Source: Sclerodactyla briareus (Eukaryota; Echinodermata; Holothuroidea; Dendrochirotida; Sclerodactylidae). Taken from it: DNA of 64,000 nt. The notes below the pieces were generated by a model, which did not search any database, had not been told where the DNA came from, and was given only the letters and a program-made list of their open reading frames with translations. Positions 11,136 to 21,848 of this stretch are shown here, piece by piece (positions within the stretch are counted from its first letter, which is position 1; each line of letters starts with the position of its first letter). Where the stretch lies: assembly GCA_026419785.1 (NCBI GenBank), contig JAODTK010005631.1, positions 124,001-188,000 of the forward strand, read 5' to 3'. The position numbers were made by a program, and so were the translations under genes.

Positions 11136-11769
11136 GATATTCTCACTGCATTGGATTCAGGTCAAAATACTGTTCTTGTCCTGCTAGACTTATCAGCACA
11201 TTTGATACGCACAATATGGCTCATCGTTTGCCACAACCTTGGCATTAATGGTGCTGCTTCACAATGGCTACGTTCCTATCTCTCTGAAAGATCCTGGCTC
11301 ACAAATGTTACGATTGGAGTTCCACAAAGGTCTGTGTTAGGACCTTGGCTATGCACTGTGTGCATTTCTCCTCTTGGCCAGTTGACGACAATCAAATATA
11401 CTTGTCATTCAAGAAATCGCTCTCTTCTGTTGTGGCTACAATTGAGGAATGTGTCACGATATTAGGGCAATGGATTATCTGAACAAAAACAAATTGACAT
11501 GATTGACTCGAAGACCGATGTCATTGTCATTCGGCATATTGTCTGCCTCAAATTACTGAATACCAAACTGCTCCAGTGCCATTGTGCCGTCGCAATCTGC
11601 CAGGATATTGGTGTCATATTCGATAATGTGTTCACATTTAGGTGACACATTGGAAGCATGTGCCGTGCCTTTCACTTCTTCCGCAAAAAATTGCGCCGGA
11701 TCAGCAAGTTTCTTTCAATGAGAGCCTGCTCTACCATTCATGCGGTTGTGACATCGAAGCTTGATTATA

Positions 11770-11848
11770 ATCATAAATGAATTTATATAGCGCTAATTTT
11801 GTATCCACATTCAAAAGCGCTGCACAAAACGATCATCGTCATTCCCTG
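11770..11848 (-). mobile_element. Short SINE-tail-like insertion inside the LINE
   Basis: The LINE C-terminal reading breaks after SKLDY and resumes at SLLYGLPD. The inserted ~75 bp begins TAATCATAAATGAATTTATATAGCGCT and ends AAAAGCGCTGCACAAAACGATCAT. This reads on the minus strand as an AGCGCTTT tail followed by an AT-rich 3' end. A possible short duplication (ATCAT) flanks it. Confidence 0.5.
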
Positions 11849-12300
11849 CTGTACGGACTACCTGATGTTCAGCATGCTGCAGCTAGAATTGCCACCATTA
11901 CAACCCCAGTTCTGCAACTGTTGCACTGGTTACCAGTTGCTTATCGCATTGAATTCAAGATCCTGCTACTGGCCTATACAATTCTGAATGGTCAGGCACC
12001 GCAGTTATTTTGCAGTTCGATCACACCTATTCTGCTTCCCGTTCACTTCTATCTTCGAGCAAGGTCTTCTAGTGGTACCTAAAGGAAGCTTGCAACTTAT
12101 GGCCGCCATTTATTATCGGTAGCATCTCCTGAACTCTGGAACAAACTTCGTTGGATATCAAATCATCGCCAAATGTCAGCACTTTTGAGAGAAGACTGAA
12201 ATCCGTCTGTTCTTGAGAGCATTTTTCAATTGACTCAGCGCCACTGACTATTGTGTTACACTTTGGATATTAGGTGCTATAAAAGTGTTTTGATTGATTG

Positions 12301-12534
12301 ATTGGTTATTGCATTGATTTTTTTTTTTTCATTTTCAGCAAGAAAGACAAAATCACGAAACAATAGTTCCAGTGGCCGAATTGGATGAGACCTTGCGACT
12401 CTGCGGCCTCGCTCATAGGGTTGCGGGGAGCTAAAGGTCGACCTTTTTCTATATTTCAATCTTCAGAATTCTTCCGATGTCTAGCGTGCCTTAATTATAT
12501 TCCCGCAACACTTTTAAGTGTCGGCGATATTGTG
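12301..12534. other. Unrecognised spacer after LINE 3' end
   Basis: Poly-T (12319-12328) followed by sequence with no recognisable feature. Confidence 0.4.
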
Positions 12535-12990
12535 GTTTTGGGAGTGCAGCCGCCGTCTCCGCCGCCGCCACCGCGTCGGAAATTCCGTCCGTCCCCGTTA
12601 AAATTTCGGATGAGTTCGAAGTTGGCATCGCTGCTTGTCTACTGCCCTCTATTTTTCAGGTTATACCCGGAAAACAGGGGTAGTCCGATTCCCATGAAAC
12701 TGGTGACTGGGGACAAAAGTTGGTCCTGAAAAACATGACGGTGATGACAAGGTCACCAGAGGTCAAATTTGCGTTTCATTCGTGATCTTTGTAACTTTTG
12801 TCGGATTTGAACGAAATTTGGAGAATGTGAACTACGATTGGTCTGTATAACAGATAGGGCATTTCAAAGTCACCAGAGGTCAAATGGACATCAACATTTA
12901 ATGTGCTTCCTTCAAACGAGGTCCACGAAGTTCATTTCTGCGGGGATATACACGTCGGCGGTTGACCCGCCTGCACATGTCTAGTTCTTC
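12535..12990 (+). repeat. Dispersed repeat family X, plus copy
   Basis: Matches the reverse complement of 42310-42610. Shared landmarks in order are a GCCG-CG-CGCCG-CCGC start, CCGTCC, TCGGA-GAGTTCGAA-TTGGCAT, ATTTTCAGGTT, ATACCCGGAAAA-AG, CATGAAACTGGTG, GGGACAAA, and CAAGGTCACCAGAGGT. The right part adds CACCAGAGGTCAAATGG and ends near a GTTGACCCGCCTGCACATGTCTAG motif. No terminal repeats or coding frame are visible, so the class is unknown. Confidence 0.65.
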
Positions 12991-13009
12991 TTCGGATGTC
13001 CATCGAATG

Positions 13010-13625
13010 TCGATGATGACTGTTATGCGACGAGAAAGTTAGTTGTAACAAGCCCACGTGTGTATTGCAAGGCTGGCGCGAGAACGGCAGATTCGCCCAC
13101 GACCAGTGCATGCGTGTTCAGTTAATAAAACATGAGTGTGTCTCCTTCGTGTTTCCGTTGATAGTCTTTCAGTCTTTTCTGCTCAATACTGTGGACTGAC
13201 TTTCTCACTGACATTCTTCACTCACACCGATCCGTGGCAACTGCTTCCACGTAGCATGGTTTGACGCCAGCGTTCTTCATGTGTCTTTTCAGCACACCTT
13301 TGAAGCGAAGCTTCTAGCCCCCAAGCTTCCTCTTACTTTCGGTGAGCTGTCCATAGAAGACTGCCTTGAGGAGACGAGTATCAGGCATACGACTGTCCAG
13401 CCCAGTGTATAGCAGTGATGCTACGAGGAGTGCTACTTAAAACTAAAACATCGGGAACTCTGTCTTGCCAGTGGATTCCAGAATTTGTCGCAAATGTCGT
13501 AGTTGTGTTCCAGTGAGCTTCTTAATATGCCTTCCCCAGAGGGTCATGCACTCTGTCGAGTAAAGAAGTGCTGTTTGAGTGTATCCATTAAGAAAGTGAG
13601 AAACTATCCATTATTTTCCCGGATC
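13010..13625 (-). mobile_element. LINE 3' end with C-terminal zinc-finger motif
   Basis: Read on the minus strand, this is the C-terminal part of an endonuclease/reverse-transcriptase LINE. The blocks in order are LWGRHIKKLTGTQLRHLRQIL (about 13555-13490, a region common after the RT thumb), DSRMPDTRLLKAVFYGQL and TESKRKLGG (about 13395-13310), KLRFKGVLKRHMKNAGVKP (about 13310-13255), SVHSIEQKRLKDYQRKH (about 13195-13150), and a zinc-finger-like C-x3-G-R-I-C-R-S-R-A-S-L-A-I-H-x3-AC (about 13110-13045). Frameshifts and stops separate these blocks. The RT core is absent, consistent with 5' truncation. It belongs to a different LINE group from the 10-12 kb element. Confidence 0.8.
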
Positions 13626-15095
13626 ATCTTCATGCCAGTAAATGAAGTTTCCGGAGAATCTGAGTATTGAAACTGGATTCCTCTTGCATGCTATACGATA
13701 TTCACTTAATTTAGTCGTAAATAAACACAGTTATAACTAATATCGACAATTTTTTTTACAATCGTTCAGTCGCTATTTGTAGTATGCTGCATTACTTATA
13801 GTATTTACTTACTACTCGCCTTCTTCGCAAACACGAACGTACCGTTCAGCAGTTCCCAAATACGATAATAGGCACTATAGAATGGGAATTGACCACTGTT
13901 CTTTTTTTATCCCAACTTTTGCCAAACGATCACAATCTGCGACGTCTGAATGCGATGATCGTTGGTGCGCCCTATTTACTCTGAATAAATATCTACAAAT
14001 TCATACTTCTTTTACTACAGATTTGAAACTTTTGCAAATGTTCCTGAAATGCCATGGCGCGATTGTGGGTACTAGGGGGTCTCCACGACCTCTGTGAACC
14101 CCGATCATTTGCCGTTTTACAAAGATTTGTCAACCAAACTGGGGCTCATGATTAGTGTGTCCGTTCTGCGAGTATACGTGGCCCACATATTGCGCCCTCT
14201 GATGCCCGCACCGACAGGTTGCCCCCGGGTTAGCGAATAGGAGGTACTAGAGGGGTGTCTTCGACCTCAGGTGTTCGAATCATATAAAAGAGACACGGGT
14301 GATTTATTAGACAAGCAATGGTTCCAATATTCGGAGGGAACAAAGTTAAGATTCTCAGTTCGAATGATGTTATACTCAACAGTGGAAGAATGTTACACCA
14401 GTCATTATAATATTGTTTTTCTTGTGGATTGTTAAGCACTATTTAGCCAGCGGTATTGTTAGCTCTTGGAAATGGAGTAACCGACTCCGTTCGGACTCAC
14501 GGGAGCTTCTTATCTATCTGAAACTCTTTCTCTCTGGTTATGATATGCGAGAGAGTTCAGTCACTTGGACTGGAATTTCTATTCGCGGGATTATTGTGGT
14601 TTAAGGAGAAACTACACATGTAAATTGCAGCCAGTCCTAAAAATCGGTAAATCCTATAAAAAAAGTAAGGACGTTTCTTAATATTCATGAACCGGAATTG
14701 AAAAAAAAAACGTCATTGTTCAATGGATTTATACATTTTTATGGAACTTTTTTTATCAGAAGGTGAAGAGAAGGTTCATGTATCCCTTCCAAATAACTGC
14801 AACTGTCAAAATAACCCTCCATGCTGCACACAATAGGGCTTCATGAATGATGAGACCCAATTCGAATATGCGCATACATAATCAGCTCCGGCGGCCATTT
14901 CGTTGGATTCTGGTGGGAGCCCTTTTCTTCCTCATTCATTGATACCTAAGTTGTTATTGACAATTATGCTCCTATTTAGAGGTACGTTCCCAATCCCCTG
15001 GGACCTCCGGTACAATAAGGGTTAAGTTTCTTGTGGAATCATTCCATCCATACTGTTTAACTACTCGTGACATTTCCAATCATAGGAATCTATTC
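13626..15095. other. Unrecognised non-coding DNA
   Basis: No gene, RNA or repeat recognised. AT-rich, with scattered poly-T and poly-A runs. Confidence 0.45.
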
Positions 15096-15103
15096 AAGCA
15101 TGA

Positions 15104-15141
15104 CAGTGTGTGTGTGAGTGTGTGTGCGTGTGTGTGTGACG
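15104..15141 (+). repeat. GT-rich microsatellite at array border
   Basis: GTGTGTGTGAGTGTGTGTGCG and so on, immediately upstream of the tandem array. Confidence 0.9.
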
Positions 15142-15245
15142 CCTTGCTTGTTAACACGATAACTCAACCCCGCTTGGATGGATCAAGTTCATACTTTGTA
15201 TATGGGTTTCCCATAATGAGTACATGATCCCTATTGTTTGGGGTC

Positions 15246-15278
15246 AGGTCAAAGGTCATCTGAGGTCAAGGGAGGTCA
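15246..15278 (+). promoter_or_regulatory. Potential nuclear-receptor site cluster (DR1 + DR4 + DR4)
   Basis: Four exact AGGTCA half-sites at 15246, 15253, 15263 and 15273, spaced 1, 4 and 4 bases apart. The same spacing occurs at 15548-15580, 15872-15904 and 16181-16213. DR1 and DR4 spacings are the known preferences of RXR partners, HNF4 and TR/LXR-type receptors. Occupancy or function is not implied by sequence alone. Confidence 0.45.
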
Positions 15279-16440
15279 AAATCTGAAAAGCTTGTTAACA
15301 CGATAAGTCCAGAATGCCTGGTCTGATCAGGTTGAAACTTGGTGTGCAGCTTTCTAATGAGGAGTACAGGAAACCTATCGTTTATGGTGTAATTCGTGGG
15401 TCAGATTCGAAAAAGAGAGAAATTGTGAAGCTTGCTAATTTGGCACTTTTAAGTTCGTAACACAATAACGACCCCACTCGGACGGATCAAGTTCATACTT
15501 GGTATAGGTTCCCCATAATGAGTACATGATCCCTATTGTTTGGGGTCAGGTCAAAGGTCATCTGAGGTCAAGATAGGTCAAAGTCTGAAAAATTTGTTAA
15601 TACGATACGTCTGGAATGCCTGGTCCGATCACTGTGATCGGGTTGAAACTCGGGATACAGCTTCCTTATGGGGAGTACAGGGACCCTATTGTTATGGTGT
15701 AATTGTGTATGGGGGGTCAGGTTTGGGAAAAAATGGGAAATTTTGAAAAATTGGTAATTTGGCCAATTTTAGTTCGTTAACACAATAACTCGATACCACT
15801 CGGACGGATCAAGTTCATACTTGGTATATGGGTTCCCCATAATGAGTACATGATCCCTATTGTTTGGGGTCAGGTCAAAGGTCATCTGAGGTCAAGAGAG
15901 GTCAGAGTCCGATTTTTTTGTTAACAGGATAAGTCCAAAATGCCTGGTCCAATCAGGGGTGAAACTCGGTTTGCAGCTCCTTAGGAGAGGAAATACGGGG
16001 AAAACCCTATGTTATGGTGTATTCAGGGGTAGATTTGGGGGGAAATGGGGGAAATTGGGAATAGTTGATAATTTGGCCAATTTTAGCTCGTTACCACATA
16101 ACTCCCCCACTGGATTGACAAGTTCATACTTGGTATATGGGTTCCCCATAATGAGTACATGATCCCTATTGTTTGGGGTCAGGTCAAAGGTCATCTGAGG
16201 TCAAGAGAGGTCAGAGTCCGATTTTTTTGTTAACAGGATAAGTCCAAAATGCCTGGTCCAATCAGTTGAACTTCGTTGTTGCAGCTTCCTTATGAGGAAT
16301 CGGGAAACCCTATTGTTATGGTGTAATTCAGGGGTCAGATTTGGGGGGAAATGGGGGAAATTGGGAAGATTTGATAATTTGGCCAATTTTAGCTCGTTAA
16401 CATGATACATCGCCCCGACTTTGTATATGGTTCCCCATAA

Positions 16441-16476
16441 TAAAAAAACACAAAAAAAAAAAAAAAAAAAAAAATA
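16441..16476. repeat. Poly-A tract inside array unit 5
   Basis: The conserved CCCCATAATGAGTACATG block is interrupted after CCCCATAAT by an A-rich run broken by a single CAC, then AATACATG resumes. It looks like a poly(A) expansion or the tail of a lost insertion. Confidence 0.75.
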
Positions 16477-16840
16477 ATACATGTCCCTATTGTTTTTTTG
16501 TCGGGTCAAAGGTCATCTGAGGTTAAGAGAGGCCAAAGTGTGAAAACCTTGTAAACATGATAAGTCCAGAATGGTTGGTCGGTTTGATCAGGTTGAAATT
16601 TGGTCTGTGCTTTCTTATGGAGTACAGAACCCTAATTGTTTTTTTTTAGTGTCGTAGTGGAATTTTATCAAGATTGAAAATTTGTGAATGTCATATTTTG
16701 CCGCAATTTTTGGCTTGTAAATATTATAGTTCAACTTCATTTGGATTGTTGCGGCCCATACTTGGTATGTGTTGTTTCCCCCTCAAGCGTAATGAAACTT
16801 TTTGTTTTGGGGTCAGGTCAGAGGTTACTTAGTAATGCAG

Positions 16841-17142
16841 TGAAATTGAAATGTTGCACATAGGTAGCAACCCGAGGAGGAATATTCTTCGTTGTTGTAA
16901 GAATAAAATTTCTTTCCATGTCTAGACATTGTTCCTCCAAGATATATACCTTTTGCACCACATTTGTCAGAGCAGCCTGCTGCATGGTACAACACGAACA
17001 TAAAGAGTGCATGTAGAAGGGACATAAGTCTTACTCTGCATGGTTTGCTCCTCTATTGACAACAGAGATAATTCGTATGGAAAGTGATTGTCTTAACATC
17101 AGAAGTTCGAACAGCATGAATGATATCCTTTTATTGCAGATC
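16841..17142. other. Unrecognised non-coding DNA
   Basis: No feature recognised. Confidence 0.4.
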
Positions 17143-17300
17143 ACACTGTCTAAGTGGCAGTGCATGGATTCACAATTGAGGGTCCTGGGTTCGCAGCCCC
17201 AAAGACCACCAAAGTCATACCAAAGACTTGTATCTGGAGTTGCACTGGGTACAACAGGAAACTGTACTGCATCACTGTAGCCCTCAGAAATAAATGTCTA
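17143..17300 (+). mobile_element. tRNA-derived SINE
   Basis: A tRNA-like head at about 17143-17210 carries an A-box-like TGTCTAAGTGG (17147-17157), an anticodon-arm-like TGGATTCACAATTGAGGGTCC, and a B-box-like GGTTCGCAGCC (17188-17198). Box spacing is appropriate for RNA polymerase III. The following ~100 bp (CCAAAGTCATACCAAAGACTTG to CCCTCAGAAATAAA) would be the SINE body and tail, but I could not confirm a second copy in the window. It is degenerate, as the B box has two or three mismatches. Confidence 0.5.
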
Positions 17301-20300
17301 TAGACCAACATGTCAGGTTAATACTTTTTGAATAAGTGGCATATATGCATGTGATGATTTTGCCGTATATAGTCATGAACATTGTATGAAGGATGACAAA
17401 AGCACAACTCAGGACAGTATCGTCACCTAATGGTTTGTTCACTTGATCTGAACTAGTTACTATTTTTCCAAAAAAGCAATTAATTTTGTCAAGTATTAGG
17501 ATATGCTGTCAAAAAGAACCACGTTTTTGAAAATGGGACAAAAAATACACCCCTCTGCCAGCCAGCAGACAGGTCAGACACTACATTGGTCTGACAAACA
17601 AATAGAGGACAGGCAATGTATCCTGATGGACACCCCTGACACCGAGCCATATGGCAAAGAATCACAATGCATTGTGGTTTCCTTGTGCAGTTCTGCAGTT
17701 ATATCTCTTTTCATAATGTCGGTGGTCCATATACCATGAAAAATAAACACAGACCAGTTGAACCTTATATTGGGAGGAGAGAACGTCCGAGATTCAAATG
17801 AATAGTTAAAAACTGCCAGTTTAATAGCTTCAAAAATATGCCGTTGCTAATCCAGATATAGGCCTAATTTTGTTGTAGTCGTCAAAGGTATACACACTGT
17901 CACTCCATTCATGGTGGAAGAAAACACGATCATCCTATATGCCTATATTATGTAACCCATGAAAAAAACTCTGCAGATAAAAATACGTCGTTGCAGATAC
18001 ACATACATTAACAACACCCAAACTGTAGGAAACTGTTCCAAAATCGTTACCTTAACCGTGAAGAAATAATCTACTATCGAGTGAAACAAGTTTTAATAAA
18101 GTCTAGCAATAACAAATAAACTAAACAATAGCTGTCTCTTCTGGTCAATATGAAAATCATATGAAGGTACCATTTACCCAATACAAAATAAGATAATGTC
18201 CGGGTTTCCTCCCTCAATTTCTCAGCACAGGACAGGCGTTTCTAACAAATGTCGTCCTAATTTGAACATAAAACGGTTCCCCATAAAAAATTCTCTGGCT
18301 CTCAGAATCAATGTACAATCACGAATCACTATTTTTCGCGATTGAAAACCAACTGAATCGTCTCTCAAAATGCGATACGAATTTCGTAGTGGGAGCAGTG
18401 TGGCGCCAGTTCACCGACGGACGGGGGTCCAAGTTCCTCCCGCGACAGGGTGTTCCGGAATCCGAGTGCAGGAGATTCCGAGCCTCACCCTTACTCCGAG
18501 GTCAAAACCTGCCATTTTTATGCTCTTTTTTTTTACGTTCTCTCCCCAAGAAGAAAGCAAATTGAAAGAATGAAATACAAATTGGAAAAGCATTGTTAAC
18601 CCATCTCAGTGACATCCCTCCACCAGCGCTCTGGAATAGAATTATGCTGCAAATTGCCGTTTGTATCTCATAATTCTTCAATTTGTGAAACAGCGCCATC
18701 ACTTAAATTTGTTATTAGATAGCCGCGCGTAAGGCAAATTTCGTCGATCTATATATATCACCCCGCATCGCGACCTGTTGACCCGTACTCGCTTAATTCT
18801 CGATATAATCTCGTTTCAACCATTCTGTGAGTATTCATTTCGTTGTCATACCTTTATATAGTTGTCTATCACAACGTTAATAGTTACGATACTGGTAGTT
18901 TTCCGCTTCGTAACACATTTAATATACCACCCTGTCCACAACTACACACGGGTGCACTGGGCTCCGGAGGTCCGATTTTTTTAATTCTTGCCGTGTCAAA
19001 GGAATTAGTGAGAATCAGATATACTGGACCATTGTATTTCAGTATCACCTCTGAGGTCTTTCGGATGCTCATTGTATTATCTCTTTTTTTCCACGGGGGA
19101 TACTGCGCAACTGAGTGTCTTACAGAGAACACTGATGTTTACACTGGTTTCTACCTGGCCACTTCGCAAACTTCAGTTTCTACATAAAACTGAAAGGAAA
19201 CGTAGGTCGCGCAACGCTTTCATCTATGCAGTTGTCGTGGCAGGTGGAGTATAATGAAGAATTCGCCGATTTCAGGTTCCACGAGTGCGGAGATTGTGCT
19301 CGTAATAGCTCTATGAAGTCTGGCTGAAATCGACGGGAAGAAGATGTGGGATCTTGCCTGGAAAACAGTCGCAATTTTGCGGCGCTTTTCCGAACAAATA
19401 ACGAGTGAGTTTCACCGCGGGGTGTACAACACTGTCCCCGACAGTGACTGACCCTCCCGAAATTCGTCAATTTTCTAAAGATTTCCACTGCACAAAAATT
19501 ACAAGACAATGCACTCAAAGGTCAAGTAGGGTGTGTAAAAAGTATTATAGTTCGATAGTGTCAAAAGAATTTATTCACGAAGATTCGCAAGATATTCCAG
19601 GCCGTCTGGGCGCTGACATACGATCCCTAGAACGTGACCAAGAAGCGTACACACTAATCAGTACTTAACTAATGTATGCATCCTTATGCAGTTCCATACA
19701 ACAGCGCTACCACCGGTTCCGAGGATCAAACCATTTGCTACGGATGATAGGTCACTGTCCAAAAGCGAATCTAATTCCCTAATGTCGCCATTTTTGTGTA
19801 CGTACTCACTCGTAATCTGCCCAATTCGCTGGATAATAATTCTAAAAACCATATTATTCCGCTAAACTTTCTACTTCATTCTATCATCGTTGCTAAGGTA
19901 CCGTTCGATCGTCTAAAATAGTGTCCGCTTTTTACCAGTTGTCCGGACTATCCAGGTATGCTATACAAACTGGTGTCAGGCCCAATGTTAGCTATCAATT
20001 CACTGCAGCCCTTACGTTACATTCACAACTGCAGCTAACCAGGCCTACTGAAGGCTCCATTGTTGGCGTTAGGCCAGCCTTGTAATATAGCATCACATTA
20101 CTTTTTGTCCCTGCATCGTTTGTGTTACCGAGTGAACAAGGTGACCAATTCAAGAGTTTGAACAAAAAACGCAGGGCCGTAAGGGTTACCCCCCCTATGA
20201 TATAAGGAATACTTTGTTTTACAAATTCTAAAAATAAAATGCGAAATTACACAATATTGGCAACTTAGCATTCACCTCTCTCATATAAAATGCGTTTTGA

Positions 20301-20892
20301 TTCAACTCCTGACTAGTTTTGTACCAGCTTGGGCTTGAAAAAGTGGGTCAATCCTGATTATAGAACGGCTGGTAACGCTATAACATTACATGTTAAGTTA
20401 GTACCACGCCTAATCGATATCCTACCCCCGAAAAAAAAAAAAAAAGGTAGCTCGGGCCCGAGTTGAGATTGTAGCCTGAATAAATTATGCTACAGTTCCC
20501 AGCAGGCTACAGAAAAACTTGATCATTTTTACAACTGTAACAACATTTCAGTATACTCTTCCATTCAAAATAGGTCAGCCCTGAATGTATTAGATTATTA
20601 AAGAATTTCAAGTATAAACCTAGACGTTGATATGGTACGTACTAAGTTACTACTACCAACTCGTAGCATGCTTAGGCCAGGGTTTTGCGACTGAATTTTG
20701 TCGATACGGTACAGTAGTGCCAATGTAGGCTTCCGTGCCTGTATTTATGCTCACTTGTTTATTGATTGTGTTCACATTCAGTCTAAGCACTTAGTATAAG
20801 ATGAAGAGCCAATGTGAAGCTGGAGCTTGAATTTACAGTAGTAGAACTTGGGAGTTGAATATTGGTTGGTATGTAGTAGAGGAAAACAGTTG
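17301..20892. other. Unrecognised non-coding DNA
   Basis: About 3.6 kb with no recognised gene, RNA or repeat. The longest open frame (18843-19187, plus) has no recognisable domain and is overlapped by open frames in other phases. A poly-A run lies at 20430-20444. Confidence 0.45.
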
Positions 20893-21360
20893 TTGTGTGG
20901 AGCGGCAACCCTGCCGCTAGCAGACGACGTCACTTTGGTGAGTGACGGGTTTTCTGGCTGCCTCAGGTTTTCGGGTGTTCGGGCGCTCTGATTGGCTCTG
21001 CCGTCACCTGACCTCTGTAGCGAGAGCAGCGCGGGAGACACAAACCGTTACTTGCCAGTGTGCAACAAGAATCCGTCCGGGCCAGGTTGCATCGTCCGTA
21101 CTGGTGTACCTTCACGGAGCTATTGCGGAGCAAATACGCCAGGATCGTATTACAACCTAACCTCATCTTGCTTATACTACAAGCTACAACGGGAGCGTCT
21201 GCGGCAGTTGCCCCCGTCAATCTACGCTGGAGAAGAGCCGACTACATTCACCATCTTACTAGCTACGTCGAGGAGCTTACTACCGAGTCCAGCAACGGGA
21301 AGTTTGGCCCTCTGTGTCGACTTTGGCATGAAGGACCTGGATGACAGGTAGATGAACTGA
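20893..21360 (+). other. GC-richer segment, uncharacterised, with overlapping open frames
   Basis: Starts with TGTGGAGCGGCAACCCTGCCGCTAGCAGACGACGTCACT. A diverged match lies at 30396-30440 (TGTGGAGCGACAAAAAACTACC, AGCAGACGACTCAGTGACG). It contains CRE-like GACGTCAC and an inverted CCAAT (GATTGGCT, 20990). Two overlapping plus-strand open frames (20992-21351 and 21060-21344) run through the GC-richer part, followed by ACAGGTAGAT, a possible splice donor. No family is recognised for either frame. The shared start favours a repeat over a host first exon, but the latter cannot be excluded. Confidence 0.25.
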
Positions 21361-21720
21361 TTAAATTGTCAGCCTAAAATATGCTAATTAAGTGGTCTAA
21401 TTTTGCATAATTTATGCGAATTTCTCAAGTCTGTCGGATTTTCTCGAAACTTGGTGGATGTGGTCTACCATTGTTCCCAAGAAATGTAAAAGTGAAGTCG
21501 GAATCACTGGAGGTCATTTAATGTGTCTACTTTGCATAATTAGGACAAGTTTGTTTTATTTCCACAAAACTTGGTAGATATGATCCACCTTTGATCCTGA
21601 TCATTTTAACGTACAGCTGGAGTCATCATAATTATGTGCCTAATTGCATGATATATTCCAATTTCCAACTTGGTAAGAATTTCGCCAAACTCAGTAAGTA
21701 TAGTCTGTTAACATTTTCTG
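21361..21720 (+). repeat. Tandem repeat, about 110-120-bp unit, three diverged copies
   Basis: Recurring blocks are TTTGCATAATT-ATG/AGGACAA, a TTC-AA-TTTCTC/CC run, then AAACTTGGT-GATATG/GTGGTC and a CCACCTTTGATCC-like block. Copies begin near 21404, 21531 and 21645. Adjacent to the GATCGC motif and another AGGTCA copy. Confidence 0.6.
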
Positions 21721-21769
21721 GATCTGATGGGCTTGATGTTCATGAATTGATTGAATTCCATCATATAAT

Positions 21770-21848
21770 GAACTAGTTGGTTGTTTGTGTTAGTGAATAA
21801 TACAAACCGCCGATCGCGCAGCCAGGCGAGACACGTTTGGCGATCGCT
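21770..21848 (+). repeat. GCGATCGC-containing repeat motif, copy 1
   Basis: GAACTAGTTGGTTGTTTGTGT, then an AATACAAACC block, GATCGCGCAGCCAGGCGAGAC and TTTGGCGATCGC. A diverged copy of the whole string lies at 41026-41104. The GATCGC and GCGATC blocks at its two ends can pair. Confidence 0.75.

Larger units (their letters stand above)
9955..12300 (+). mobile_element. CR1/L2-type non-LTR retrotransposon relic (LINE)
   Basis: A decayed second open reading frame of a LINE, broken by many frameshifts and stops. In order: a pre-RT region (RPRREITYRCISAIS at about 9990, LGQLLDNHAPSKRNV at about 10120, LSERLYSYFTEK at about 10460); the RT motif GKFRPISNLPF (10793-10822); the palm block LVLLDLSA (about 11175-11200) and LRSYLSER; the thumb-side motif GVPQRSVLGP (about 11316-11345). 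The catalytic YADD box is damaged: LGQ runs straight into DDNQIYLSFK (about 11375), so the Tyr-Ala half is deleted. The conserved C-terminal block LHWLPVAYRIEFKILLLAY (11920-11975) follows. The 3' end is GATTGATTGATTG (about 12287) and poly-T, the short tandem tail usual for this group. No endonuclease domain was identified upstream. It is non-functional. Confidence 0.88.
15142..16840 (+). repeat. Tandem array, about 310-bp dimeric unit with AGGTCA direct repeats
   Basis: Five full units and a partial sixth. The half-site cluster starts at 15246, 15548, 15872, 16181 and about 16503, giving unit lengths of 302, 324, 309 and 322 bp. Each unit is two diverged halves of about 155 bp, both beginning with GTTAACACGATAA. 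The A half has GATCAAGTTCATACTTGGTATAT, CCCCATAATGAGTACATGATCCC and GGGGTCAGGTCAAAGGTCA. The B half has GATCAGGTTGAAACTTGG, TTATGAGGAGTACAGG and GGTGTAATTC-GGGTCAG. In units 1-4 the A half contains AGGTCA-A-AGGTCA, then TCTG, then AGGTCA, then four bases, then AGGTCA. Confidence 0.95.

Noticed and set aside
20992-21351. 119-codon open frame as a confident exon
   Set aside because: An overlapping frame of similar length exists in another phase, no family is recognised, and its start lies near a repeated segment.
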